Source: Bryopsis sp. KO-2023 (lineage: Eukaryota; Chlorophyta; Ulvophyceae; Bryopsidales; Bryopsidaceae). From it: a DNA stretch of 64,000 bases. A program made the position numbers and the translations under genes. The DNA lies in the NCBI GenBank assembly GCA_030272585.1, contig BSYQ01000009.1, forward strand, positions 1,240,001-1,304,000. Reading direction: 5' to 3'. Position 1 is the first letter of the stretch. Each line of letters opens with the position of its first letter. Of the stretch, positions 23,512 through 36,336 are shown one piece after another. The notes beneath the pieces are model-generated. The model was not told the origin of the DNA and ran no database searches. It saw only the letters and a program-made list of their open reading frames with translations.

Positions 23512-26500
23512 TGATGCACATCCCTGCGAATCGAATGTTTTCAATCGACAGCTCAGCTCCATTGACCAGCTTCAGAGCACTGCCTTGATCGCCAGCTGAG
23601 TTCCCAGAAAATTGGACATCGTCCAGAATCAATTCCAGGGAGCCAGATGCATAGACCCCCCCTCCGAGCGAGGTATTGCCCTGAACCTCGTTTTGAATAA
23701 ATTCTACGGAAGCCAGGGACACTGTTGACTTTCTGTCGTCTCCCTGCAACGAAGCAACAAATTTTTTGCACATTAAAAACAGAAAAAAATGAGAAAAAAA
23801 TGGATCAGATTTTGGTGAGAGCAGTTCCCAAAAACAAAAGTACACACTTGCTTGTTGCCTCGTCAGAATTTTAAACAAGATTTTTTGAACATAAATTTCT
23901 TTTTCTTTAAAGAGGAAAAGGTGCTACGGAGCATCTGAAAATGTACCTCCACCCGGATGGCTCCTCCCCCTGGTCCACCGCTCGACAAGTTTTCAACAAA
24001 CTTCGCCCTTCTCACCGTAACCTGCCAACAGAATTTCAACAATTACATGAAAAAAACTGCATTTCTTTCAAGGACATTTATATCAAGGTGCAAAGAGAGA
24101 GTGGGTTTACTTTCGGAGCACTGACCCCCCTATCAGTCATATTCTTGCACAGCAACAAAACACCAAAAGAAAAATCACTGCCACAGATGCCAAGCAAGCA
24201 AGTCGAACCTCCATTCACCTGAGGGACATCCCTCGCATAAATTCCAGCCCCTGATTTCGCCGTGTTTCTTGTGAAAGACATGGTAGAATTGGCAGCACCC
24301 GCGAGCAAACAGTCCACAGCTCCAGACAGGGCCAAAGCCCCCCCGTCTCCTGACGTATTCTCGATAAATTGACCTTCGGAAATTTCGAGCAAGATATCGA
24401 CATCATCGGGGTCCAAACTGTCTCCCTAAAGCGCAAAAGAAACAAATTCTCAACACAATCAATTTTTGGCAGAGTTAGTTTTGGAACACCTTTTCACCTT
24501 TGCTGTCTTTGGCTTTTTCGATGGGACGTGTTCTCTGGACCCTTATAAATCCCCCAAAACACAACAATCGATAAGATCAGAATCGGGACGTCTATATATA
24601 TATATGGATAAATATATAAATATATATCAATGCTGACATGCTGAGCATGAGATTTATCAAAGGAAAAGATTGCTGGTTGGGGTTTTGACTCACGATGGCA
24701 GAGATGGCTCCTCCGAGGTTTTTCGATTTGTTTTCCCTGAAAGTAACACGCTTGATGGTCACAGTGGCAAATCCTGCAATGGATAAGCCGCCACCGATGC
24801 CCCCCTCCGAATCGCCTCCATCGGATTCCACAGTGCCGCCAACAATCTGAACATCTGTGGCGTTGAGAACCACAGGGACATCCCTACAGAAAACACAATT
24901 TTTTTCGTTAAAAATATTCGACATGAAAATTTAATTGGTTAGCAAATGGCAGCAATACCTCCAAATTCTTATTTTGAAAGATTTAACCAACCCATTTTCC
25001 AACAAAGAATTTTTGATATGCTTCTTCCCTCAAAAAAAAAAAACCTGGAATGGCTAAGATTAAAACTAAAAAAGATCGGATGATGAGTTGCACACTTCTT
25101 CAAGCCTGGCCTTAGTAAACCCCGTCCCCCCAACTTTTAATTCCCAACAAATCGTCAAAAAACTGCAAATTTGAGTCTATTTCAATGAATTCAGTTTCTA
25201 GGTTGGCACCTATCCAGGGAGTCCAGCGCAATGCTGCCTCCAGCGACTCCAGCAAAATTACTGACAAAATCTGTGGAAATCAGATCAACCCTGGCTCCGT
25301 TCGTGGCCGTTATTGCACCTCCTGTCTCTGTTGCTTTGTTGCCAGAAAACGATGTTTTGGATTTGAAAGTTGCAACGACTGATTCACCTACAAAAGAACG
25401 GGAAAAAAATAATAAGATACACTGGTCCCTGACTTGAGCGACCACCTCACGGGACAGAAATTTTTGGTCTCTCAAGACAGGTGGTCTCCCAAGAAAGAGG
25501 AAGCTTTTGAATATGAAAATTCTTTACAATAATTTTGATCAATGTCCCATTAAACCATTATCACCACAACCAACAAAAGCATATATTCCATACCCAATAA
25601 GAATACCCATCAACAATTCATCGGTAACTACGCTTTTTCAAAGAAATTGTGCAAAGTTTCTAGTTTCCAGTCGATTCGGTGCGATTTGGAAGCGTCCAGC
25701 CGTTCGAACCCAACGTGACATTTGATTTGACGCGATTTGGAGTCGTCAAGGAGTTGGAGCCCAACGTGACGTTTCTGAAGTCGAAAAGAAGCGAATTTGT
25801 TCTAGTTTTCTTGCGGATGTTTGCGTTTGCCGACGAAAGCGATGATTCGAGTGGTCGCTCAAGTCTCAATTTCGTGGTCGCTGGTCGCTGGGTGTTTTCT
25901 CTTGGTGAAACGACCGGGACAAAAAAAAACCGGTCGTTCAAACGAGGTGGTCGTTGGTCGGAGGGGTCGCTCAAGTCAGGGACCAGTGTAATGAAACAAA
26001 AGTTCCCAAAAAAAAAAAAATCACAATCGAAGTAATGAATCCAGTGCTCAAAATTAAAAAAAAAAAGCAAAAAAAAACAATCCAAGGCAAACACCACTCT
26101 TTTTTTTTTCAACATCTTTTTGAAAAAATAGCATTCGTGTCGAAATATCAATCCGCTGTTGCTCAGGTCAAGGTTTCAATGTTTTTTACTTTATGAAGTC
26201 CTTTTTTTTTGGCAAATACAGCTTCCACTTATCAATGTTTTTTGGGACTTTGCTTGCCTGACAATGCCAGAGCGCCTCCAGAATTCGCAGCATTGTCTGT
26301 GAAGGTGGCCTCCTCCAAAGCTATATCGATATTCAAATCCTCTTCTTTGGTCTGCTGCAAAACATTCACAGATCAACAACTGCGTTTTAGCATGCAACAA
26401 TCCTAAACCAAAATTTCTCCCTTGTTTGTAATTTCATAACGGGTTGTCCATATTTCCTTCCCTGAAAATTTTCAATATTATTCATATATGGCTCCGATCA

Positions 26501-29500
26501 TGGCGGAAGTTTATGTAGATTTTCGTTTCCAGGGTGGTAGGCACTTTCACAGAACTTATCACACCGTAATTTTAGAAAATTACGAGCCTGGGTTTTCAGA
26601 AGGGATTTTACTAGGTTTACCCTAGTTAAGATGCAACTGTGGAGGGTTTCTAGAACTGACTATATTGAGCTGGATTTTTACCAAGGGCAGGGATTTTTAC
26701 TGTGGACTGCCTTCGTTGGGCAAGTTTGCCTAATGTAAATTAAACATTCATTCATTCATATATGGATTTATAGTCAATTACTATAACTCCATATATGAAT
26801 AACATTAAAATTACCGTAAATGGGGTAATGTTTGCGCGCATGAACTTTCGCGTGTTTTATTTTTGCGACACTAATTTTTGCGATTCAATCAGGTCGCAAA
26901 GGGCCGAGGGTTTAGGAACCCAATTTTTGCGACACTAATTTTTGCGATTTTTCCTACTCGCAAAAATTAGTCCAACGCAGAAATTACCCTATCTACGGTA
27001 TATCACTTTCACATGCAAGCACCTTCCTCACTCCAGACTTTTTTTTTGTGCCTCTTTCCGGTCAATGTTGTCTAACCTGAGCAAAAATAGCTCCACCTCG
27101 TTCAGCAGAATTTTCTGCGAATGAAACTCCATTTCCAGTGAGACTGGCACCTCCCTTCAGAAAGAACGCTCCGCCCAATCTCTTTGCGATGTTTTTTACA
27201 CAGGATACTAGGCCATTGACAGCCAAATGCACTCGGCCTTCCAGATGCATGGCCCCACCCCTCTCCGATTTTGACTCCGTAATGTTCACATTCAATAACG
27301 AGATGTCGATGGTCCCGTTCTGCTGGTAAAAAGAAAAAAAGCAGAAAAAAAAAGAAAAACGGTTTCATTAGTCAACCACAAGGTTGGTTGAGGAGTTCTC
27401 TTCCATCCAAATGACTTCAAAGTTTCTAGGGCAAAACGTTTTGCATTCTTTTTTTCATCTTTTTATGGGTGTTGAAAATTGTCAATGAAGATCACACATT
27501 TTTAAATGAATCAAAATTCACACATAGGGACATCCCTATTTATGTCTGCCGAAAGCTTTCCTTCAAAAAGGCACCTTTTCTCGAAATTTCAACAGAAATC
27601 GAGAAAAGATCGTAAGAAGACCGTAAAGTTTGGTTGTACCTTGACAAGCATATCGATGGCACCCCCTCGTTTTGCACCTTCGCACCCGAAAAAATCTGAT
27701 TCTTCGATTTCGACTTTTCCTGTTCCATTGAAGTGTAGAGCACCCCCTGGAGAGCATATCAACGAAAATTGCTTTAAAAAAAAAGTGGAGGGATGAGGTT
27801 GAGCAACGACTTCAACTTCGAAACCCCCTTGACCATATAATGCGCAAAAATGGATGGGCGTCTTTTTCCTAACCAAAAATATACATATTTAAATTTCTAG
27901 TTAATTTATTTTCGTATCTTGTAGGGCACAAACAATTTCCAAAAGCAAGAAAAACAAAACTGAAAATTTTGAACAAATATATTTTTTTGAAAAGAGAATC
28001 CAATTATAATCTTATACATTCATTATCTACCTAAAGTCTTTTCGAGTGGGAAAGAAATGCCATTTTACAAGCCCCACTCATGCTTTTATTACTTTCTTGA
28101 TACAGCCACCCAAAAACTCGAAATAAACTGACCTGCTAACTCTGCGTTATCTTGGTTGAATGTTGTCTTCTTGAAAGAAAGATCCCCACCATCGAAATCC
28201 CCAGCTATGAAAACTCCACCCCCCAATTTGGAAGCGGAGTTCTGTATAAACGAACAACTTTGACAAGCAAATATCACTTTCGCTTCCTTCGCCTGTTACA
28301 CATGAGCAAAAAATGTTTTCCCCTTGCACCAAAATTAGCACATTGTGATTTTGTGATTAAAAAAAAAATTGAAAGGGGGGGAGGCATCAACACACACGTG
28401 CAAAGCATAACAAGAAGAAAATAAATAAGTTGATAAAAAAGCATCCGAGAATTTCCAAGAAACTAAACAACAGACAAAAGTAAGCAATTAAAAAATAATA
28501 ATAACAGGCCCCCCTGTTTTACTCTTTCATTAGATTTCTTAGATTTATGTTTGTTTGTTTTTCCTTGGGGGGGGGGGGGGACATGAATACAACAAAAATG
28601 GTATGGCTGCAAACTCTGCAACCAAGCTATATTTTTCCTTGTCCCATTAGTCACCTCCACATGAATAGCTCCCCCTGTGGTGCCCTTGTTTTCCCTGAAC
28701 TCAGTTCTGTCGGCTTGGACATCAGAATCGATCACATAAACTGCACCCGCTTCGCCGCCAACATTCTCAGAAAAAGAAACATCCGAAAAGGTGACCGTTC
28801 CACCAGCTTTCATATCGATTGCACCCCCTTTGCCTTTCTCAAACCGATTCCCGGAAAAATCAACCCTCGAAACGGTGATTCTTGCGTTCTCCCCGATTCC
28901 TAGCACTCCACCCTGATTACCTGAAATAAGAATAAAAAAAAAGAAATTCGGTGATCGATTGTTTTTTTTCTTTTTTGTCACTTTATTTTTTTTAATGGGT
29001 GTGCTCATACAAACATCGGAGATGCCATTGCGCAAAAAAAAAAAAAACATAAAAAAAGATCTTTTTCTTACCTTTTCCAAATTTCAAATGCCCCACAAGC
29101 CATAAGGGGAAAAAAACGAACGGCCTAAAAGCAACAAAACCAACCCTTACCCAAAAACGATGAATCTGAAACAGTCACCACGGCATCTTTCGCTATAGAA
29201 ATTATGGGTGCTGTTTTGGAGGTCGCTTTGGACCGCTTCACGTCTCGTATGGCGATGTTTCTGAGATTGGTTTGGCCCTCTATCGAAATGACTGCTTCAC
29301 TCAAATCCAATTTGGGGCATCCTTGAATCGTCAAAGAGTCCAATGTGACATTGGAGGATCTGCAACCCAAAAAAAACGACACAAGAACTTCAATTTGATG
29401 CAAAGATGCAATACCAACGCCACAACATGAATCCATCCATATATTATTTTTTTTATTTTTTTTCTTCCCCCCATGTGTGCATCAAATTCTCGTTGATACA

Positions 29501-30936
29501 GATGTTGGAATGAAATGCCATTTCGCATTGTGTGACATGCATGCATGCATGCATTACATGCATGTGCATGGATCTAACTTTGATTTGTTGTCTATCATCT
29601 CCATATTTTGGTGCTTTACTGAATGTCAAATAGGGTCTCCGAAACACCATCATCGGTAGGACATCCAAATTGTATTCTCAGGGCCTCCAGCCCGCTTTCA
29701 GGAATCTCCTCGTCTTGTTTGGCAATCTGGGGCATGCACAACTTAAACGATGTGATAAATGCGAAACATGCAATATGTAAGCCAGTAAAAAAGACATGTG
29801 CATGTGGAATGCTACATCTGGTCGAAAATAAAAATAAAAATACACCCAACCCAGCCGTTTTCTTTTTGTCTCACTCCATAGGCACAAAACCAACAAATTC
29901 AACGATTGAAATTGTAAAAAAAAAGAAGCAAAAACGTCATCTCAAGCATACATTTTCAAACACAAATCTTGTGTAGGTGTTAATCCTGTAATATTATGCC
30001 ATCCCAAAGAAAAAACCAAAAAAAAGCAGTGGCCGTGCCACTAAATTTCCAATCCGATGGACGTTGCATTAACAATTTCATGTGCTGACCTGAGAGGCAA
30101 GACTGGTCACAGTCACAGGCTCTTCGATAAAAGTGGTCCCTCTAGGAATGATCGTTGTCGTCGTATTGAAGGCCAGCACCCCCCGATCGGGCAGACAATC
30201 AAACAGTCTCTGTAAATTCCGCTTTGCTTTTTTCCACACCTTTTTTGAAAAACAAATCAAGATCCTTCGCCATTGGAACAAAAATTAACAAAATGTTCGG
30301 CCACTCCAAACCCAAGCAACTGTGGAGATTGGTGATTTGTTTGTTTTTTTTTGTTTTTTTTTTTAAACTGCAATAAATAGTCGTATGCTGGTAATTGAGT
30401 GTTTGCTCGGCACACTTCTGTGATTTTGGTTTTCGCTTTTTTTCTTTGCCATTTTTTTCAGTTTTGTTTTTTGCTGACCTTGTCAGTCACAATGATTCCC
30501 TTAAAAACTCCATCCTTTATGACCACGTCTCGACATGCGATCGCTGAGAGGTGGCGGCCATGCGAAGAAGAAGTAACCTGCGTCAAAACAACAATAACAT
30601 TCCACTGTTATCATACCCTCGAATATTTTTTTCTGGGATTCAAACACTTTTTTTTTTAAATCGTTAAGAGAAATATGTTTTGTTTTGTTTTAATCTGCTG
30701 GGAAAAAATCAAACCATTTCAGAAAAATGTTCAAAAATATTTTTTGGGGGCCTCCTTTATGTAAGATATCAGTTTATGCATTTGTAGATCCTGCCCCTAC
30801 ATGTCGTTTTTGTTCCTTTTTTTTTCACCCCTAAGAGAAATATAAATGTTCACTGTACCTCTTCAATTGATGACCGGCATAAAACAACAGGCAGCAGTGC
30901 CAAAATAAGGAAAAAATACCAGGCCGGGTTGCGCAT
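23498..30936 (-). CDS. Secreted Pmp-like parallel beta-helix protein
   Basis: Starts at 30936 with MRNPAWYFFLILALLPVVLC, a clear signal peptide, on an exon ending at 30859. About 13 more exons follow (for example about 30090-30200, 29140-29370, 28640-28930, 27640-27760, 27080-27290, 25200-25390, 24690-24880, 24220-24420, 23498-23750). They are filled with repeats of the chlamydial polymorphic outer-membrane-protein type: a GGA(I/V/L) word, a strand, then F..N.A or a close variant (ETGGAITATNG, FRENKSKNLGGAIS, FTDNAANSGGALALSG, FAENSAERGGAIFAQ). Such repeats form right-handed parallel beta-helices on cell surfaces. Most exons carry one to two repeats. One donor near 26260 reads AG/GCAAGC, a GC-type site. 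Two MITEs lie in introns. The reading ends CITGGS at a stop at 23498, though a donor just beyond leaves room for further exons. Likely extracellular; ligand unknown. Confidence 0.8.
25420..25988. mobile_element. Tc1/mariner-class MITE with pogo/Tigger-like ends
   Basis: A 569-bp element with near-perfect terminal inverted repeats beginning CACTGGTCCCTGACTTGAGC, flanked by TA at 25418-25419 and 25989-25990. TA duplication and CASTGGTCCCT-type ends suit the pogo/Tigger branch of Tc1/mariner. There is no transposase. The interior repeats the words GGTCGC and GCTCAAGTC. It lies in an intron of the Pmp-like gene. Confidence 0.85.
26814..26998. mobile_element. Short MITE with TACCGTA ends
   Basis: A 185-bp element whose ends read TACCGTAAATGGGGTAAT on the left and, reversed, TACCGTAGATAGGGTAAT on the right (16 of 18 match), with TA as likely target duplication. 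Inside, CAATTTTTGCGACACTAATT-type words recur. It lies in an intron of the Pmp-like gene. It shares the CCGTA tip with the element at 39847-40254. Confidence 0.75.
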
Positions 30937-31138
30937 CACCTTGAAAAATTAAAACAAAGAAGGTATTCAATCAGCCAATACCTTATTTTGTGTGCTTGTC
31001 ACAAAATCGCTCCAACCAAACGGAGAAAGAACAACTTCACTGGGTTTTTTCAGATTGAATGTGGTGTTTTCAATCCATGACTGATTGATTTTTCGGTGAG
31101 AAAGGATCAAGGAGCGTTTCTGGGTAAGGAGCTGATTT

Positions 31139-31624
31139 TTGAACAGCAGCGGGTTTACTGGTGGTGTCTACTACATCCGATCGCGATTTGCGAGTTTTTT
31201 GTTGTTTTTTATCAAGAAAAGAATCTCGACGCTCTCACAGAACCACAGATCATTCTGCAGCACAAGCACAGCAGTCAGTACCAGATCTCCTGCACAACTC
31301 TTCCCAGCAGCGCCACCAAAAAAACTTGGAGCGAGTTATCTGTTCAGCAAACGCCTGGTAGCAGCTGCAGGAGTTTCAAGAAATTGGGCTGTGTGGGGGG
31401 CTCTCGGTCGGGATCTGTGGCGCGCGCGGGAATCTGTTGTACTTTCAACGGATGACGTTTCTTCTCATGCGGCTCCTGGGGGCGTTCCACAGGGAAGTTC
31501 AAGAAATGCGAATTCGAAGAGACCACGTTTGAAGGGGCTGCTGAAGAATGGGTGCGTGGCGGCGGCACTTGGAAGAGATATAAATCAGGGAGGCGATGCA
31601 GCACTCACTGGGTCCCTGACTTGA
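31139..31624 (+). CDS. Hypothetical protein, weakly supported
   Basis: A 161-codon uninterrupted frame divergent from the Pmp-like gene. The middle reads LFSKRLVAAAGVSRNWAVWG and then LGRDLWRARES, which resembles the spacing of an F-box (L..A..VSR.W......DLWR), but that is a weak likeness. The start is uncertain. It ends where CACTGGGTCCCTGACTTGA occurs, close to the tip of the MITE at 25420. No neighbour supports a function. Confidence 0.3.
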   Translation: MNSSGFTGGVYYIRSRFASFLLFFIKKRISTLSQNHRSFCSTSTAVSTRSPAQLFPAAPPKKLGASYLFSKRLVAAAGVSRNWAVWGALGRDLWRARESVVLSTDDVSSHAAPGGVPQGSSRNANSKRPRLKGLLKNGCVAAALGRDINQGGDAALTGSLT

Positions 31625-31699
31625 AGCAAGGATATTGCTTCAGAGTTGTTCTGCTTGGATCCCTTTGTGGAGGTCGTTTCCTTTTTTATGCTTTAGCGA

Positions 31700-33463
31700 T
31701 GCCCTCCAAAAAAAAGTGGTGTTTAATTAGTTGATTTTTTTATTAAGTGAGAGATATTGCAACTAGGCCCCTATTCCATGGCTTGGTTTCTTCTCCAAGC
31801 AGACTGGATTCCACTGGCGAAGGGCGATAATATAAAAAATAAAATGCAGAAGCTGGAAAATCCATCAAGTGATTAATGATTATAGACCCAAGAGCTATCT
31901 GTTACAATGTGTTCCCATACCCACGACATGACCTCACAGCATTCTACCACGGATTGTTTTGTGTTTTTTCGAAAAATACCCTGCCGAAACTGTCATTGCG
32001 CTTTTGCTTCAAGATGTGGTCGCTCCCCTGGCCTCAATTCAAAACCCAAAACAAAGGGAAAAAAAAATAGAGAAAGAAGGAAAAAAAATCTCGGGGAAAA
32101 ACCAAAAAAAAAAATGTGTTCCTCCAATCTCACCCTCACCACGACCTCGAAACAATCGGCTTTGATTTTCTTAGTTGCGTTCTGTTTACTTTTACTTTTT
32201 TTTTTTTGGCAGAGCTACCATTCTTAAGAGGAAAAAACAGAAAACAAAAAGAGAATAAAAAACAAAAAAGCTGTTTTTCACCTCGCTTCAGAAAAAAACC
32301 CTTCGCTTTCCCAAGACGAAAAAAAAAGCTTGGGAAAGTTACTCTCAAATCCACCCTAATTTGTTTTCAACCTCTTGCAAACGGATGCAACCTCTCACCA
32401 CACAATTTAAAAAAACAAAAAAAAACAAGGCCAAAAAAAAAGAAAAAAAAGAAACACAACACAAGGCAGGTCCGTTCTCTCCATTTCTTCACAACTAAAC
32501 ATCATAAAAAACTCTTGTTTTCTTTTCTTTTTTTCCCCACCCCACAGAATTCCTTTCTTTTCAGAAGTCAAACCACCAAGCCGCTCATTCCACCTCTCCC
32601 TGAACGAAACCGAAACTGACCCCTAAAAAAAGAGGCCCCCTTGTTTTCATTTTCAGCCCAATCTGCTGTTTTGGACCGAAACGCAAGGAGAAACCACAAA
32701 GATATTACCACGGATGATATTGGCATTTTCCACATCCAGGTTTTCTTTCTTCGATAACATTTTTCCAACGCTTCTTCTGTTCTTTTTTTGTTTTGTTTTT
32801 TAAAAAATTGTATGTTGATATGCGTGCTTTCGAAAAACACTCGCTTTTCTCTCCAAACCCAATCCCCCTTCCAGTTTTCTTCCGACCTCATAAAAGTTTT
32901 ATAAAAAAAAAAAGAAATCAAAAAGAAAAAATCTGGCTTCTGGAAAACCAGAAGGGGAACGCAAATAAACATTTAAAATATGAATCTCAGGGATGTTTTT
33001 TTTTTTTTTTTTTTTCTTCCCCCCCCCCCCCTCCCTCTTCAGTCGAAAAGGATCTCGACTAATTCCATAAAAATAAACCTGAAGAAAATATCCTAAAAGA
33101 TAATCGTATCAGAGCCCCACCGTCAAAAGAGATATTTGAAAAATCTCTTTAGAAATTGCTTGATATTGCCTGCAGTTTTTTATCCAGTGTTCTCAACACT
33201 CACAGAACACACTCCCTTTTTTCTCAATTCTCCGCTCCCCTTTCTCACTCTAAATCTCACTCTTTTTGTTCCTCTCTCACACTCTCTCACTCCTCCTTTC
33301 CAGCCATCTCTCCATCCAATCCGTGAGATTCTCAAAATGAATTTGGTGATGTCATGCAGGACTGACAGTTTTCCTTTTCCTTCATAAGTTGGTAGTTTCT
33401 TATCGTTTTTTTTTTTGCTTTAACTGGTGTTTCACAATTTTCTTTTTTTTTCAGGGGGGTTGA
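31700..33463. other. Low-complexity 3' flank of thioredoxin gene
   Basis: Alternating A-rich and T/C-rich runs (for example a T run then C run at about 32999-33030, and CTCTCTCAC words at 33235-33310). Frames here are translations of low-complexity DNA. No gene or element was recognised. Confidence 0.6.
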
Positions 33464-35330
33464 TCAGAATTTCGCAGCAGAGGTGAGGAGCCCTGCAGCG
33501 TTCTCTTTTGAATCTTTTTTGCCGTCTGCTTTGGAGGAGGGGTCCACAGCAGGGGTTGAATCATAAACGAGCTCCCTGATGTTCAAAGCGGGACCCAAAC
33601 TGCAGCGAGAGGGGCCATGAAGAGCAATGGCATCCTGTCATTCAAAAAAAAAAAAAATCCATTTTAAATATTTTAGTTAACTTGGGGTATTATTCTTTTA
33701 GTATTTTTATTTTATTTTTATTTTTTGGGGGGGGGGTTTGAAAAGGAAAAAAAAAAGTTCCAACAAATATCGCAACGTTAAGACAAAGCTGGGGAAAGAA
33801 AACACTAGGAGGGTCAAATAAAGAATCAAAGACAGCTACAGCAATAATAATTGAAGTATCGTTTTTATTATTGTTGGAGCGTTGGGCTTATACCACTATT
33901 GCTGTTCTGATAGATGATGGGCTTCCAGCCTTGATTAGTGCATTTGGGAAAAAATAAAAGTAAACGTAAAAAAAAATACATACCCTCAGCCTCGAAAATT
34001 TGGTGATCGAAGCAGAAAACGCCTCGACCCTCCCTTCAGCTCCACGATAAAAGTGAAAGTAAGGCAAGACCTGCACAAAGGATTTCTTTAAAATTTTAAA
34101 TTCCTAAATTCTAGGATGTTAAAGAAAAAGTGAAAAGATGAGCTGGACAAAAACACAACCCTGCATGAGATTTCAATTCATGCCTCAACGTGTTTTTTCT
34201 TTCCTCAGAACTTGCAAGACAGATGGTGTGTTTGAAACAGGGAGAACAGCAGGCTGTGACTCGACACCACACTCACCTTGATGTTGAGAATCTTGCACAT
34301 GGCCTTGTTTGCTTTCCAATCCACTTTCAGCAAAACGATGTCTGGATTCTCCCGGCAAAGCTTGCAGAGCTGATGGGAAAATAAACATATGTCGATGATC
34401 GGTCGCGTTCCAAAAAAAAACAGCTTTTCAATTTATCAACTTTTTGGCATGAGTAATTGATTAATTAAATCGCACCTTTGGATACAGAGCTCGACAAGCA
34501 TTGCACCACTGGGCGTAAAAATCCACGATCACCAGCTTGTCTTGTGCTTTTCCCTGTGGGTTGAAAAAAAAACATTAATGATGGAAATCAAACAAACATT
34601 GAACCGTATGGGTTTCTCACCAGACAGGCTTCTGCAGAAAGAAACACAACAGAAAGAGATGTCCAGGTAAGACTGATGACTGACTGACAGACAGACAAAG
34701 GCGGAGGGAGGAAAAGAAGAAGAAAGGCGGACAGCATCGAAAGCTTACGAGCTCTTCGACGAGTTGGGGCAACGAGGTAATCTCCACCATGTTTTCAGCA
34801 GATTCCCTCGTCCACCAACCACTTTTTGCTGGAGCGGCAGGACTCTCCTCCACCGCTGCAGCAGAAATCGGTCGAGCCAACGGCAGCGCTCGACTGCAAA
34901 TGCCAGACAAGAAAGGAACCGATCAAAGAGGTTTCCATTTCGAAAGACGAAGCGACAGAAACGCAAGACCCAGGGGGGAGAAAAAATGTTGAAAATCCCA
35001 TCAGCAAAACAAAGAATTCTGAAAATAAACGTGGCAAGGAACGAAACGAAAAAGAAACAGAAAAAAAACAGAAAAAACAAAAAGAAAGAAAGACAGCATG
35101 ACCCATAGTAGTTACAACAGTGAAAAAAAACACAGAAAAACCGACGATAGAAATCACCTCGCAATCTCGAAAGCAGGAGACCGCACGAGAGGCTGCGCGA
35201 CGTCGACAGAGTGACGGTCGTGGACCCTCACGGCCCGTCGCGCAGAGGCAAAATGGCTGCGTGGGATTCTCTGAGAACCCACGACTCTCGCAGCACAAGG
35301 GCTTTTACCAGTGGAAGCCATCGCAGTCAT
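33464..35330 (-). CDS. ACHT: ACHT-type plastid thioredoxin
   Basis: Atypical Cys/His-rich thioredoxin family: plastid thiol-disulfide proteins; in plants ACHTs help oxidise targets such as 2-Cys peroxiredoxin partners and AGPase. Six exons: 35158-35330, 34748-34893, 34476-34553, 34277-34369, 33984-34070, 33464-33634, all joining in phase. The N-terminus [20 protein letters not shown] is Ser/Ala/Arg-rich with no hydrophobic signal, as in a chloroplast transit peptide of a primary plastid. Then come [20 protein letters not shown], the redox site [18 protein letters not shown] (Cys-Asn-Ala-Cys), [31 protein letters not shown] with the cis-Pro, and RVEAFSAS, all in the ACHT order. The tail is Ser/Lys-rich. 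A putative 11-nt exon near 34625 was left out because direct splicing keeps frame and family length. Confidence 0.88.
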
Positions 35331-35794
35331 GTTATCTACGCAAGAGTTTCTTGTTTGAAGGCAGACAACGTTTGAAAAGCGAAAGAGAAGCGGAGTTGCA
35401 ACAGTTTGGGTTGCAACGGAAGCAGCGCGAAAACTGCGGACCAGGGGTATATGTCACATTTCCGTGTGTGAAAATCTAATCGTTTGATGGTCTGGTACGC
35501 TTGCTGTACAGAATCGAGAAGTTTTCTGTGTTTTTTTGCGGTTGAATCGGCTCGAATTGGGTCTAATCCAGGATTCGCCCCCACTTCAAAAGATGGTGAT
35601 TTGGAGTCAGGAGATTTTGTACAAGGAAATTAAAACCAGGGCTGCATACACACAGATTGAAAAAAAAGGCATTAATTGACATCGACTTTTATGGTCCAGT
35701 TTGGGAGGCCCTTTTCCGAAGGTAATTGGAGGATGTTCGAAAACACAAGAAGAGAATAGAAATGACCAGCTGTGTGTCGCTGGGGAGGAAGATA

Positions 35795-36336
35795 ATGTCC
35801 GATGAGGAAATTCAGCAAGCATTTGCAGCAAAACAAGAGGTTTTGGATTCCCAAAACATATCAGAGTGAATGCAGGCATCGAAAAGGTGATTTGCCTTTA
35901 TTTGAGTAATTTTCCTTTCTTTGAATCATTGGAAGGGTTGAATGGGGTTATGGTTACGGCTCCATTTACATATATATATAACTCAGATATTCGTCTTTTT
36001 TGTTAAAGGAAAGCAAAATCTGCCAACATCCTCCACTCTAGTCAATTCAGATGTCAGTTTTCCACTGTTGATTTCACTGAATCAGGCAGCAAGACAAAAA
36101 AACCCATTCCCAGAACCCTTTTCTTTTTGTCTTTGATGAACCCTAGCAAACTGCTTTTCATGATTGGATAGGTGATCGAAAGTATAGGTTCGATGCCAGC
36201 AAGCCTTGGTGGATTTGCGATGGGAATTGTAATGCAACTGTGGTTGTCTAATGTTGCGAAAGCCCCCCAATTCTTGACCCCACAGAAATCAGAGGGTTGC
36301 ATGAATCTCAACCATCTTGTTGGGTTCTCACAGGGT
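35795..36336 (+). CDS. Possible small membrane protein
   Basis: Tentative two-exon gene: 35795-35839 (MSDEEIQQAFAAKQE) and 36172-36336, the second giving GSMPASLGGFAMGIVMQLWL, a likely membrane helix. The join is in phase but the donor is weak (GAG/GTTTTG). About 70 residues. Divergent from the ACHT gene. Not matched to any family. Confidence 0.35.

Noticed and set aside
29527-29575. GCATGCAT repeats resembling a regulatory array
   Set aside because: Simple ATGC-type microsatellite in an intron of the Pmp-like gene.
34618-34630. 11-nt micro-exon in the ACHT gene
   Set aside because: It would shift the frame; splicing directly across keeps frame and exact family spacing.
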